Program-made: the position numbers and the translations under genes
The notes under the pieces: generated by a model
The model's database searches: none
The model's input: the letters and a program-made list of their open reading frames with translations, nothing else
What the model was told of the DNA's origin: nothing
Shown: one piece after another, positions 18,062 through 26,405 of the stretch
Position numbering within the stretch: position 1 is the stretch's first letter
Layout of the letters: every line of letters starts with the position of its first letter
Assembly: GCA_000717735.1 (NCBI GenBank)
Contig: JOBE01000012.1
Span: forward strand, 1-64,000
Source: Streptomyces griseoluteus
GTDB lineage: Bacteria; Actinomycetota; Actinomycetes; Streptomycetales; Streptomycetaceae
Direction: 5' to 3'
Length of the DNA stretch: 64,000 bases

Positions 18062-18120
18062 GGCCGGCCCCCCCGGGTTGTGCGTCGTGGCCGGCCCCCC
18101 GGGTTGTGCGTCATGGCTGG
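18055..18120. repeat. Tandem 26-27-base repeat at the PucR start region
   Basis: The unit beginning GCGTCATGGCCGGCCCC recurs at 18055, 18082 and (partially) 18108. On the minus strand each unit offers a poly-G stretch followed by ATG or a variant, so the ribosome-binding and start region has been duplicated. The copies differ by one base in length, so the upstream ATG at 18114 is out of frame with the gene. Confidence 0.65.
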
Positions 18121-18261
18121 CACCGTAGCGCCGGATTTTGGCGAATGCCACGGGACGGACGGGCAGGCGGGGCCGCTGCCCACCTCGGCGGCCCGCATGG
18201 TGGGCATCCGCACATGGCATCCGGGCGGTGCCGCGACGGATTCTGTGCCGTGTCACCGATC

Positions 18262-18279
18262 GTCAACAGAGCTGTTGAC
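18262..18279. promoter_or_regulatory. Inverted repeat GTCAACAG-AG-CTGTTGAC, likely operator
   Basis: A perfect 8-base dyad with a two-base spacer lies 22 bases upstream of the acyl-CoA ligase start and includes a TTGACT hexamer. It has the size and symmetry of a TetR- or GntR-type operator. No regulator gene of those families is adjacent, so the binding protein is unknown. Confidence 0.55.
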
Positions 18280-18300
18280 TCCGCGTCCCTGGAGCGTGTC

Positions 18301-19779
18301 ATGTCACTGAGCGTCGCCGGCGTGCTGGGCGAGTCCGCCCGCCACTTCCCCGACCGGATCGCGGTCGTCGAGGGCGGAACCCGGCTCACCTACGGGGAGC
18401 TGTGGGCGGAGGCGCTGCGCTGCGCCGCGGGGCTGCGCGAGGCGGGGGTGAAGCCGGGCGACCGGCTGGCCGTCCTGCTGCCGAACACGATCGAGTTCCT
18501 GCGCGTGTACTACGGGGCGCTGGCGGCCGGTGCGACCGTCGTCCCCGTCCACGCCCTGCTCGTCGCCGACGAGGTGCGGTACGTCCTGGAGCACAGCGGC
18601 GCGGTGGGCGTCGTGAGCGGCGGTCCGCTGTGGGCGGTCGCCGACGAGGCCGCCCGGGCGGCCGGGGTGCGGGCGTTCCAGGGGGCGCCCCCGGCGCGGG
18701 AGCCGCTGGCCGCGGCCGAGCCGGCCGAGCCGTCGGACACCGCGGTGATCCTCTACACGAGCGGGACGACGGGCCGCCCGAAGGGCGCCCTGCTCACCCA
18801 TCTCAACATCGTCATGAACGCCTCCGTGACCTCGCAGGACCTGCTCGGGCTCGGCACGGGCGACGTGGTCCTCGGCTGTCTGCCGCTCTTCCACAGCTAC
18901 GGCCAGACCTGCGCGATGAACGGGACGCTCCGCCAGGGGGCGACGCTGGTCCTGATGCCCCGATTCAGCGGCCCCGCGGCCCTTCAGGTGCTCGCCGACG
19001 AGGGCGTCACCGTCTTCATGGGCGTGCCGACGATGTACCACGCCCTGGTGGAGGCGGCGGCCGGCTCCGACGTACGTCCGGCGGCCCTGCGCGCCGCCGT
19101 GTCGGGCGGGGCGGCGCTCCCGGTCGCGGTCCTGGAGCGCTTCGAGGAGACGTTCCACACCCAGGTCCTGGAGGGGTACGGCCTGACGGAGACCTCGCCG
19201 GTCGCCACGTTCAACCAGCCGCACCTGGGCCGCAGGCCGGGGACGGTCGGGCATCCGGTCTGGGGTGTCGAGGTGGGCGTCGCCGACGCGGCCGTCGACC
19301 GGCGGGTCCTGCTGCTCGCGGACGGCGAGGTCGGCGAGGTCGTGGTGCGCGGGCACAACGTCTTCGCCGGGTACCTCGACGACCCGGAGGCGACGGCGGC
19401 CGCGGTCGTGGACGGCTGGTTCCGCACCGGTGACCTGGGCGTACGGGACGAGGACGGCTTCCTGCGGATCGTCGACCGGAAGAAGGACCTGGTCATCCGG
19501 GGCGGCTTCAACATCTACCCGCGCGAGGTGGAGGAGGTGCTGGTGCGTCACCCCTCGGTCTCGGAGGTCGCCGTGATCGGCGTCCACGACGAGGCGAAGG
19601 GCGAGGAGGTGTGCGCGGTGGTGGTACGCCGGGAGGGCGCCGCCCCGCTCTCCGCGGAGGAGCTCGTGGACTGGTCACGGGAGCGCCTCGGCCGCCACAA
19701 GTACCCGCGGCTCGTGCGCTTCGTCGAGGAGCTGCCGCTGGGCCCGACGGGCAAGGTCCTGAAGCGGGCGCTGGTCTGA
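18301..19779 (+). CDS. Acyl-CoA synthetase (long-chain fatty-acid-CoA ligase type)
   Basis: This 492-residue ANL-superfamily enzyme activates a carboxylic acid with ATP and transfers it to CoA. The P-loop YTSGTTGRPKGA is at about residue 152; GYGLTETSPVATFNQP, the hinge WFRTGDLG, and the C-terminal lysine region PLGPTGKVLKRAL follow in normal order. The likely substrate is a fatty acid, judged by overall resemblance only. GGAG at 18291-18294 supports the start at 18301. A carboxylesterase gene follows after 30 bases, so the pair may release and then activate an acyl group. Confidence 0.9.
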   Translation: MSLSVAGVLGESARHFPDRIAVVEGGTRLTYGELWAEALRCAAGLREAGVKPGDRLAVLLPNTIEFLRVYYGALAAGATVVPVHALLVADEVRYVLEHSGAVGVVSGGPLWAVADEAARAAGVRAFQGAPPAREPLAAAEPAEPSDTAVILYTSGTTGRPKGALLTHLNIVMNASVTSQDLLGLGTGDVVLGCLPLFHSYGQTCAMNGTLRQGATLVLMPRFSGPAALQVLADEGVTVFMGVPTMYHALVEAAAGSDVRPAALRAAVSGGAALPVAVLERFEETFHTQVLEGYGLTETSPVATFNQPHLGRRPGTVGHPVWGVEVGVADAAVDRRVLLLADGEVGEVVVRGHNVFAGYLDDPEATAAAVVDGWFRTGDLGVRDEDGFLRIVDRKKDLVIRGGFNIYPREVEEVLVRHPSVSEVAVIGVHDEAKGEEVCAVVVRREGAAPLSAEELVDWSRERLGRHKYPRLVRFVEELPLGPTGKVLKRALV

Positions 19780-19809
19780 AGCGACGACGGGTCGGGAGGG
19801 ATGGGATCG

Positions 19810-21291
19810 ATGGCTGAGCAGGTTCCCGAGGTCGGCACCCGGTCCGGGGCACTGCGGGGTGTCCTGAAGGACGGCGTGGCCGCCTTCCTCGGAGTGCCCT
19901 ACGCGCGGGCGCCGGTGGGCCCGCTGCGGTTCCGGGCGCCGGAACCGGCCGGGCCGTGGGACGGCGTGCGGGAGGCCGGGGCCTTCGGCCCGACGGCGCC
20001 GAAGCGCCCGTACGCCCCGCCGCTCGACACGCTCCTCCCGGACCCGGACATCGCGGGCGACGACTGCCTGAACCTGAACGTGTGGGCGCCGTGGGCGGGT
20101 TCGGTCCCCCTCCCGCCGGACCCGCCGGAGGGCGGGCGGCCCGTCATGGTCTGGATCCACGGCGGGTCGCTGATCCACGGCTCCTCGGCGGTCCCGGTCT
20201 ACGACGGCACCGCCTTCGCCCGGGACGGGGTGGTTCTCGTCTCCGTCAACTACCGGCTCGGAGTGGAGGGTTTCGGGGTCTTCCCCGACGCCCCCGCGAA
20301 CCTCGGCCTCCGCGACCAGATCGCCGCGCTGAGCTGGGTGCGGGAGAACATCACGGCCTTCGGCGGGGACCCGGACCGGGTGACCGTCTTCGGCGAGTCG
20401 GCGGGCGCGATCTCGATCGCCGCGCTGCTCGCCTCGCCGCTCGCGCGGGGCCTGTTCCGGCGGGCCGTGGTGCAGAGCGGCGCCCCGATCGCCCGGCCGC
20501 TCGCCGAGGCCCGCCGGACCACGGAGGCGGTGGCCGCGCGGCTGAAGGTGCCGGCCACGGCGGAGGCGTTCGCCCGTGTGGACCGGGAGCGGCTGCTCAC
20601 GGCGCAGACGGAGGTGACCGGCAGGGGTTCGCCCCTGACCGGCGGGCACGCGTTCCAGATCGTCGTGGACGGTGAGGTGCTGCCGCGCGATCCGGCGGAG
20701 GCGCTCGCGGACGGGGCGTCGGCCGGGGTGGATCTCCTGATGGGCACCACCACGGAGGAGTACCGGCTGTGGTTCGTGCCGGGCGGGGTCGTCGACCGGG
20801 TGGGCCCGCTGCTCCAGCGGTTCCTGCTGTGGAAGACGAAGGTGCCGTCCCGGACGGCCCGGGTGTACCGGGCGGGCCGCCCTTCGGAGAAGCCGGGCGA
20901 GGTCCTGGGCGCGCTCGCCACGGACAAGCTGCTGCGGATCCCGCTGAACAGGCTCGCGGACGCCCGTCTGGACTCCGGCGCCCTGGGCGGGACGTACCTG
21001 TACGAGTTCGCCTGGCGCTCCCCGGTCCTCGGCCTCGGCGCCTGCCACGCGCTGGAACTCGGCTTCGTCTTCGACACGCTCGCCCTGCCGGAGACCCGCG
21101 CCCTGACGGGCCCGGACGCGCCCCGCGACCTGGCGGCGGCCATGCACGCGGCCTGGGTGGCCTTCGCGAGGACGGGCGAGCCGGGCTGGCGCCGGTGGGA
21201 CCCGGCCCGCCCGGTGATGACCTTCGGCCCGGACGTCCCGTCCCTCGTGGAGGCCCCGCGGGAGGCCGAACGGCGGGCGTGGGACGGCTGA
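19810..21291 (+). CDS. Type B carboxylesterase
   Basis: This 493-residue alpha/beta hydrolase carries the nucleophile elbow GESAG (Ser near residue 197), the oxyanion region WIHGGSLIHGSS, and the late histidine in GACHALELGFVF. The early GVPYARAPVGPLRF block is typical of carboxylesterase type B. The start at 19810 has GGGAGG about 10 bases upstream; the ATG at 19801 would be too close. No signal peptide is visible, so it is probably cytoplasmic. It likely forms an operon with the acyl-CoA ligase. Confidence 0.9.
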   Translation: MAEQVPEVGTRSGALRGVLKDGVAAFLGVPYARAPVGPLRFRAPEPAGPWDGVREAGAFGPTAPKRPYAPPLDTLLPDPDIAGDDCLNLNVWAPWAGSVPLPPDPPEGGRPVMVWIHGGSLIHGSSAVPVYDGTAFARDGVVLVSVNYRLGVEGFGVFPDAPANLGLRDQIAALSWVRENITAFGGDPDRVTVFGESAGAISIAALLASPLARGLFRRAVVQSGAPIARPLAEARRTTEAVAARLKVPATAEAFARVDRERLLTAQTEVTGRGSPLTGGHAFQIVVDGEVLPRDPAEALADGASAGVDLLMGTTTEEYRLWFVPGGVVDRVGPLLQRFLLWKTKVPSRTARVYRAGRPSEKPGEVLGALATDKLLRIPLNRLADARLDSGALGGTYLYEFAWRSPVLGLGACHALELGFVFDTLALPETRALTGPDAPRDLAAAMHAAWVAFARTGEPGWRRWDPARPVMTFGPDVPSLVEAPREAERRAWDG

Positions 21292-21338
21292 CCTCCCGGG
21301 GAGGCCTCGCGCGCGGCCTCCCGCACGGGAATCACGTC

Positions 21339-21407
21339 ATGAGAAGGCTGGTTGACGCGAAGGACAAGGAGCGGGACCGCGCCGAGGAGAGGCAGCAGCA
21401 GAGATGA
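21339..21407 (+). CDS. Possible 22-residue coupled leader peptide
   Basis: An ATG at 21339, with GGGA 8 bases before it, opens a 22-codon frame encoding a very charged peptide (MRRLVDAKDKERDRAEERQ...). Its TGA overlaps the ATG of the CoA-binding gene (ATGA at 21404-21407), as expected for translational coupling. It could instead be chance sequence upstream of the real start. No family is recognisable. Confidence 0.3.
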   Translation: MRRLVDAKDKERDRAEERQQQR

Positions 21408-21844
21408 GCGTCGACACCACGACCACCGCAGCGACCGGGTACTCCGCGTCCGAGACGGTACGACGGATCCTGACGTCCACGGGCGACACCTGGGCGGTGG
21501 TGGGGCTCTCCTCGAACCAGGCGCGGGCCGCGTACGCGGTGGCGGCCGTCCTCCAGCGCTACGGCAAGCGGGTCGTCCCGGTCCACCCGAAGGCGGAGAC
21601 GGTCCACGGCGAGCGGGGTTACGCCTCCCTGGCCGACATCCCCTTCCCGGTCGACGTCGTCGATGTGTTCGTCAACAGCGAGCAGGCGGGCGGGATCGCC
21701 GACGAGGCCGTCGCGGTCGGCGCCAAGGCGGTCTGGTTCCAGCTGGACGTGATCGACGAGGCGGCCTTCGCCCGTACCCGTGAGGCCGGCCTGGACATGG
21801 TCATGGACCGCTGCCCCGCGATCGAGATCCCGCGGCTGGGCTGA
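21404..21844 (+). CDS. CoA-binding domain protein (YccU-like)
   Basis: This 146-residue protein is a single Rossmann-type CoA-binding domain: TWAVVGLSSNQARAAYAV near the N-terminus is the nucleotide loop and VVPVHPKAETVHGERGYASL follows, as in YccU-family proteins. Such stand-alone domains bind CoA but have no proven reaction. The upstream GAGGAGAGGC region contains a good ribosome-binding site within the small coupled frame. Confidence 0.88.
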   Translation: MSVDTTTTAATGYSASETVRRILTSTGDTWAVVGLSSNQARAAYAVAAVLQRYGKRVVPVHPKAETVHGERGYASLADIPFPVDVVDVFVNSEQAGGIADEAVAVGAKAVWFQLDVIDEAAFARTREAGLDMVMDRCPAIEIPRLG

Positions 21845-21892
21845 CGCCGGCACACCGCGTACGGCGTACCGGTAAGAGCGGCCCGCTTCCGC

Positions 21893-22456
21893 TCAGCCGA
21901 CCGGTACGCCCAGCCCTTCGAGTACGACCGCGCCGGGGAGCTGGGCGAAGGCCTTGCCCGGCAGGATCAGCTTGCCTCGGCGGCGGCCGCTGCCGACCAG
22001 GACCCACTCGGTGTCCACCACGGCGGCGTCCACGAGGAGCGGCCAGGCGGCGGGCAGGCCGATGGGGGTGATGCCGCCGTACTCCATGCCGGTCTCGCCG
22101 GTCGCGGTGTCCATCGGCGCGAACGAGGCCTTGCGGGCGCCGAGTTGCTTGCGTACGACCCCGTTGACGTCGACCCGGGTCGCCGACTTCACGACGCACG
22201 CGGCCAGCGTCGTCGTCTCGCCCCGCCTGCCCGCGACGACCACGCAGTTGGCGGACTCGTCGAGCAGCGCGGGCCCGTAGTGCTCCACGAAGACGGCGGT
22301 GTCCGCGATGGACGGGTCGGTGTCCACGTACAGCAGCCGCCCGGCCGGGACGGGCCCGGTCCAGGCGCGGACGGCGGCGGCGACGGGGCCGGTCAGCAGG
22401 TCGAGGCAGTCGGGGGCGGGCCTGGCGTCGTCGAAGTCTCCGATGGGTGCGCGCAT
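21893..22456 (-). CDS. YbaK/EbsC-type aminoacyl-tRNA deacylase domain protein
   Basis: This 187-residue stand-alone domain belongs to the YbaK/ProX superfamily, which clears wrongly charged tRNAs (for example Cys- or Ala-tRNA-Pro). It shows the family strand ADTAVFVEHYGPAL, the substrate lysine region VVKSATRVDVNG, the LGARKASFAP segment and the GGITPIGLP loop. The exact specificity cannot be inferred. It lies 43 bases downstream of the XRE-cupin regulator on the same strand, so they probably share a transcript. See the paralogous locus at 61-64 kb. Confidence 0.88.
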   Translation of the reverse strand: MRAPIGDFDDARPAPDCLDLLTGPVAAAVRAWTGPVPAGRLLYVDTDPSIADTAVFVEHYGPALLDESANCVVVAGRRGETTTLAACVVKSATRVDVNGVVRKQLGARKASFAPMDTATGETGMEYGGITPIGLPAAWPLLVDAAVVDTEWVLVGSGRRRGKLILPGKAFAQLPGAVVLEGLGVPVG

Positions 22457-22499
22457 GGCCGCACGGTAACAACCGCCGTACGGCCCGCGGCGGCTCGTC

Positions 22500-23093
22500 T
22501 CAGCGTACGGGCGGGATGGAGACCGCCATCGTCATCTCGACCGGCTCGGCTCCGTCGTTGCGGTAGGCGTGCGCCTTGTGGGCCTCGAAGACGGCGGAGC
22601 TGCCGGCGGGCAGCGGGTGTTCCTCGCCGTCCACGACCAGGGTGAGCTCGCCCGAGGTGACGTGCAGCAGCTCGACCGTGCCCTCCGGGTGCGGGTCGGA
22701 AGCGCTGCCGTCGCCCGGCATGAGGGTCCACGCCCAGAGCTCCAGGGGACCGCGGGCCTCGGTGCCGACGAGGAGCGTGGTGTGGCTGCCGGTGGAGGTG
22801 GACCACATGCGGACGGCCTGCTCGGGCGGGACGAGACGGACCTGGGGGCCCTGCTCGTAGTCGAGGAGGGTCGTGATGGAGACGCCGAGGGCGTCGGCCA
22901 GCTTCACCGTCGTGCCGACGCTGGGGTTCGTCCGGGCCTGCTCGATCTGGATGATCATGCCGCGGCTGACTCCGGCCCGTGCGGCGAGCGCGTCCAGGGT
23001 GAGGCCCCGCTCCTTGCGCCAGCGCTTCAGGTTCCGGGCGAGCGACTGCGTGAGCTGATCGAGGTCCGACACATTCCGTCCAATATTTTGCAT
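22500..23093 (-). CDS. XRE-family regulator with C-terminal cupin domain
   Basis: This 197-residue protein has an N-terminal XRE helix-turn-helix (GLTLDALAARAGVSRGMIIQ, then QARTNPSVGTTVKLADALGV; residues 20-70) and a C-terminal cupin fold (HPEGTVELLHVTSGELTLVV, then the PAGSSAVFEAHKAHAYRN strand). Such proteins sense a small ligand through the cupin. The start at 23093 (MQNIGRNV) is chosen; a TTG at 23105 would add four residues. It diverges from the EamA gene and precedes the tRNA deacylase gene, so it probably controls both. It is clearly homologous to the regulator at 61293. Confidence 0.9.
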   Translation of the reverse strand: MQNIGRNVSDLDQLTQSLARNLKRWRKERGLTLDALAARAGVSRGMIIQIEQARTNPSVGTTVKLADALGVSITTLLDYEQGPQVRLVPPEQAVRMWSTSTGSHTTLLVGTEARGPLELWAWTLMPGDGSASDPHPEGTVELLHVTSGELTLVVDGEEHPLPAGSSAVFEAHKAHAYRNDGAEPVEMTMAVSIPPVR

Positions 23094-23176
23094 GACAGAG
23101 TTCAAGGTACTGAACTACGGTGAGGTGCACCCGAATGTTCACTGCACTGTACTGCCGTCCCTGACTACGAGGCCTC
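23094..23176. promoter_or_regulatory. Divergent promoter between XRE-cupin and EamA genes
   Basis: This short divergent spacer is unusually A+T-rich for the window. It contains the dyad GTTCA-AGGTAC-TGAAC (about 23100-23116) and the near-repeat CACTGCACTGTACTG. Either could be the regulator's operator. It does not contain the GTCGTTCNATTGA motif seen at the paralogous locus, so the two regulators probably read different sites. Confidence 0.5.
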
Positions 23177-24040
23177 ATGACCGTGCTGTTCGCCCTGGCC
23201 ACCAGCCTCCTGTGGGGCGTCGCCGACTTCGGCGGCGGGCTCCTGACGCGCCGGATACCGGCCCTCACGGTCGTCGTGGTCTCCCAGCTCCTCGCGGTCC
23301 TCGTCCTCGGCACCGTCGTCCTCGCGACCAGCGCGTGGACCGAGGCGGGACCGGAGCTCTGGTACGCGGTCGGGGCGGGCGTGGTCGGCCCGGCCGCCAT
23401 GCTCGCCTTCTACAAGGCGCTCGCCCTCGGCCCCATGGGCGTCGTCTCCCCGCTCGGCTCGCTCGGCGTCGTCGTCCCGGTGTCGGTCGGCCTCCTCGTC
23501 GGCGACCGACCGGGGGTGCTCCAGTTCGCCGGGATCGCGGTGGCGATCGTCGGCGTGCTCCTCGCGGGCGGACCGGAGCTGCGCGGGGCGCCCGTGCAGC
23601 GGCAGGCGGTGCTCCTGACCCTCGTCGCCGCCTTCGGCTTCGGCTCCGTGATGGCGCTCATCGCCGAGGCCTCCACCACGATCACCGGCCTCTTCCTCGC
23701 CCTCTTCGTCCAGCGGGTCACCAACGTCCTGGTGGGCGGCGGAGCCCTGTACGCCTCGGTGCGCCGCGGCGGCCGCGCCCTCCCCGAGGGCGGCCCCCAG
23801 GTCATCCGCGCGGCGCTCCCGGCCCTCGCCTTCGTGGGCCTCGCGGACGTCGCGGCGAACGGTACGTACGCGATCGCCGCGCAGCAGGGTCCGGTCACCG
23901 TCGCCGCCGTACTGGCCAGCCTCTACCCGGTGGTCACGGCCCTCGCGGCCCGCGGCTACCTCAAGGAACGCCTCCGCGCGATCCAGGCCGCGGGCGCGGG
24001 CCTCGCCCTGGTGGGCACGGTCCTGCTCGCCACCGGTTAG
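23177..24040 (+). CDS. EamA/DMT-family exporter
   Basis: This 287-residue membrane protein has about ten hydrophobic segments in two EamA repeats. The first repeat includes SLLWGVADFGGGLL and ALALGPMGVVSPLGSLG, and the second ends VAAVLASLYPVVTALAARGY. EamA proteins export amino acids or other small metabolites; the substrate cannot be read from sequence. It is controlled presumably by the divergent XRE-cupin gene. A second EamA gene of the same design lies at 61988. Confidence 0.9.
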   Translation: MTVLFALATSLLWGVADFGGGLLTRRIPALTVVVVSQLLAVLVLGTVVLATSAWTEAGPELWYAVGAGVVGPAAMLAFYKALALGPMGVVSPLGSLGVVVPVSVGLLVGDRPGVLQFAGIAVAIVGVLLAGGPELRGAPVQRQAVLLTLVAAFGFGSVMALIAEASTTITGLFLALFVQRVTNVLVGGGALYASVRRGGRALPEGGPQVIRAALPALAFVGLADVAANGTYAIAAQQGPVTVAAVLASLYPVVTALAARGYLKERLRAIQAAGAGLALVGTVLLATG

Positions 24041-24083
24041 GGACTGAAAAGGCCAGGGCGTGGAAAGGGGCGTGTCCCGGCGC

Positions 24084-24851
24084 TCAGGAAGGCACGGCCT
24101 CGGAGCTGCCGGCGCGGCCGGCCTCCCAGGCCGCGAGGGCGGCCAGCTGCGCGGCGGTGACGTGTTCCGGGATCGGGACGGGGGCCGGGGTCCGCAGCGG
24201 GGGCTGCCAGCCCTTCTCCGGGTCCCAGCCACGGACGACCTTCGCGGGGGCGCCCGCCACGACCGAGTGGTCCGGCACCTCGCCGCGTACCACCGCGCCC
24301 GCCGCGACCACCACGTTCCGGCCGAGCCTCGCGCCGGGCAGGATCACGGCGCCGGTGCCCAGCCAGCAGCCGGGGCCGATGGTGACCGGCTCCGAGCGGG
24401 GCCACTGGCGGCCGACCGGCTCGTCCGGGTCGTCGTAGCTGTGATTGGTCGAGGTGATGTAGACGTACGGACCGCAGTACGTGTCCGAGCCGATGGTCAC
24501 CCGGGCGTCGGCGATCACATGGCTGCCCCGGCCGAGGACGACCCCGTCACCGAGCGTCAGAACGGTGTCCGGCCCCAGGTCGAGGCCCGGCAGCATCCCC
24601 GCCGTCAGCGTGACCTGCTCGGCGACGATGCAGCACTCGCCGATCTCGATCCACCGCTCGCCGAAGACCGTGCCCTGCGGGAAGGCGAGCCGGGTGCCCG
24701 CGCCGAGACGGCGGAAGCGCAGCCTGCCGGGGTGCTCGGCGGTGACGGACCCGGTCTCCTGCACCCAGCGCCAGCCGCCCTGCACGGCACGGGCGAGGAC
24801 CCGGCGCCGCCAGGCGGCAAGGGATGAGAACGTGTTTCTGTTCCTGGGCAC
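24084..24851 (-). CDS. Hexapeptide-repeat O-acyltransferase
   Basis: This 255-residue protein has left-handed beta-helix repeats typical of the maltose/galactoside O-acetyltransferase group. ITSTNHSYDDP contains the likely catalytic histidine, and VTIGPGCWLGTGAVILPGA and NVVVAAGAVVRGEVP are the hexapeptide turns. It would transfer an acetyl or acyl group to a sugar or small molecule. It starts with GTG at 24851; TACGGT ends 6 bases upstream, suggesting a leaderless message. The acceptor is unknown. Confidence 0.85.
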   Translation of the reverse strand: MPRNRNTFSSLAAWRRRVLARAVQGGWRWVQETGSVTAEHPGRLRFRRLGAGTRLAFPQGTVFGERWIEIGECCIVAEQVTLTAGMLPGLDLGPDTVLTLGDGVVLGRGSHVIADARVTIGSDTYCGPYVYITSTNHSYDDPDEPVGRQWPRSEPVTIGPGCWLGTGAVILPGARLGRNVVVAAGAVVRGEVPDHSVVAGAPAKVVRGWDPEKGWQPPLRTPAPVPIPEHVTAAQLAALAAWEAGRAGSSEAVPS

Positions 24852-24982
24852 CCGGACACCGTAGTCGGCGCCGTCGTGCCTGATCGGTGCGGTGCGCTGT
24901 GATGTCCGTCATGGACGCGGCATAGGGTGCGGCCGGGGGAACCCCCGGGCGCGACACGACGGCTGACGATCAGGAGCGAACC

Positions 24983-25510
24983 ATGACAGAGGCGTTGATC
25001 AAGAGTGTGGGCGGCAAGGAGCCGCAGCTCGATCCGACCGCCTTCACCGCCCCGACCTCCGTGGTCCTCGGCGAGGTGACGCTCGGCGCCCGTGCCAGCG
25101 TCTGGTACCACACGGTGCTGCGCGCGGACTGCGGTCCCATCGCGATCGGCGAGGACTCCAACATCCAGGATAACAGCACGGTCCACGTCGACCCCGGCTT
25201 CCCCGTCTCGATCGGGGCCCGCGTGACCGTCGGTCACAACGCGACCGTGCACGGCTGCGTCATCGAGGACGACGTCCTCGTCGGCATGGGGGCGACCGTC
25301 CTCAACGGGGCGCGGATCGGCGCCGGGTCGCTCGTCGCCGCGCAGGCGCTCGTCCCACAGGGGATGGAGATCCCGCCGGGCTCGCTCGTCGCGGGCGTGC
25401 CGGCGAAGGTGCGCCGCCCGCTGACCGAGGAGGAGCAGGCGGGCATCAAGCTCAACGCCGAGATGTACCTGCTGCTCGCCAAGGGCCACGCCGAGGCCTT
25501 CACGGACTGA
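24983..25510 (+). CDS. Gamma-class carbonic anhydrase-like protein
   Basis: This 175-residue trimeric left-handed beta-helix protein carries the gamma-carbonic anhydrase ligands: HVDP, then the histidines in VTVGHNATVHGC, plus LRADCGPIAIGEDSNIQDN. It may hydrate carbon dioxide, though many homologues (CaiE, PaaY type) have other roles. AGGAG at 24972-24976 supports the start at 24983. It ends at a bidirectional terminator shared with the convergent DedA gene. Confidence 0.9.
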   Translation: MTEALIKSVGGKEPQLDPTAFTAPTSVVLGEVTLGARASVWYHTVLRADCGPIAIGEDSNIQDNSTVHVDPGFPVSIGARVTVGHNATVHGCVIEDDVLVGMGATVLNGARIGAGSLVAAQALVPQGMEIPPGSLVAGVPAKVRRPLTEEEQAGIKLNAEMYLLLAKGHAEAFTD

Positions 25511-25551
25511 CGGGCTCCGGACGCGGACCGAGCGGCCCGCCCCGTACGCGG

Positions 25552-25590
25552 AGAAGGGCGGCACCCTCCTCCGGAGGATGCCGCCCTTCT
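25552..25590. terminator. Bidirectional hairpin terminator between gamma-CA and DedA genes
   Basis: AGAAGGGCGGCA (25552-25563) pairs perfectly with TGCCGCCCTTCT (25579-25590) around a 15-base loop that itself contains CCTCCGGAGG. Flanking CGTACGC sequences extend the symmetry. It lies between the two convergent stop codons, so it can end transcription from both sides. Confidence 0.85.
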
Positions 25591-25607
25591 TCCCGTACGC
25601 AGGGGGC

Positions 25608-26267
25608 TCAGTCCGCGACCGCGACCGGCTCCCGCTCCGGCTCGGGCGCGTCGGCCCGCTCCGCCGCGGCCTTCTTGGCCCGGTTCCTGATGATCAGCAT
25701 CGAGGCGAGACCGATCAGGACGGCGAGGACCAGGCCGAGCCACGAGAAGCGCTTGAGCCATGCCTCGGCGACGATGCCGACCGAGTAGATGACGGCCGTC
25801 GTGCCGCCGGCCCAGAGGATGCCGCCGAAGACGTTGGCGATGAGGAACTTCCAGTACGGCATGTGCAGCACGCCCGCGAGCGGCCCGGCGAAGATGCGGA
25901 GCAGGGCGATGAAACGGCCGAAGAAGACCGCCCACATGCCCCACTTCTCGAAGGACCTCTCGGCGAGGCCGATGTTCGCCTCGCTGAAGTGCTTGGGGAA
26001 CTTCTTGCCCAGCCAGGCGAGCAGCGGCCGGCCGCCCTTGCGGCCGATCGCGTAGCCGATCGAGTCGCCGATGATCGCGCCGGCGGTGGCGCAGCCGCCG
26101 AGCACCCACGGGTTGATGTCACCGTGCTGCGAGGCGAGCAGCGCCGAACTCACGAGCACGATCTCGCCGGGGAGCGGGATGCCCAGGCTCTCCAGCCCGA
26201 TCACCACTCCCACGAGAACGTAGACGGCGACCGCGGGGATCGTCTCCAGCCACTCCTGGACGTGCAA
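25608..26267 (-). CDS. DedA-family membrane protein
   Basis: This 219-residue protein has 4-5 membrane segments and the DedA signatures: GIPLPGEIVLVSSALLAS, GDSIGYAIGRKGGRPLL, and FFGRFIALLRIFAGPLAG, with the conserved acidic and arginine residues. DedA proteins support membrane lipid handling (lipid scrambling, undecaprenyl-phosphate recycling) and proton-motive-force homeostasis. TTG at 26267 is taken as start because GGAGGAA lies upstream at the proper distance. A charged C-terminal tail follows the last helix. Confidence 0.9.
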   Translation of the reverse strand: MHVQEWLETIPAVAVYVLVGVVIGLESLGIPLPGEIVLVSSALLASQHGDINPWVLGGCATAGAIIGDSIGYAIGRKGGRPLLAWLGKKFPKHFSEANIGLAERSFEKWGMWAVFFGRFIALLRIFAGPLAGVLHMPYWKFLIANVFGGILWAGGTTAVIYSVGIVAEAWLKRFSWLGLVLAVLIGLASMLIIRNRAKKAAAERADAPEPEREPVAVAD

Positions 26268-26405
26268 CGCGGCTTCCTCCCGTTTCGACTGCGATGCCGC
26301 GCGGCCCCTGGTCGAGGGCCGTGGCGCGGGCGCGCACCGCGGCGTGCACGCCGGGGCAGCCTACCCGGTCGGAGGGAACGCGCCCCGCCGCCGGCCGCCC
26401 GGGAG

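Noticed and set aside
15761..18310. Plus-strand 849-codon frame across sbcD, YigZ and PucR genes
   Set aside because: It runs opposite three recognisable genes and ends just inside the ligase start; a shadow frame.
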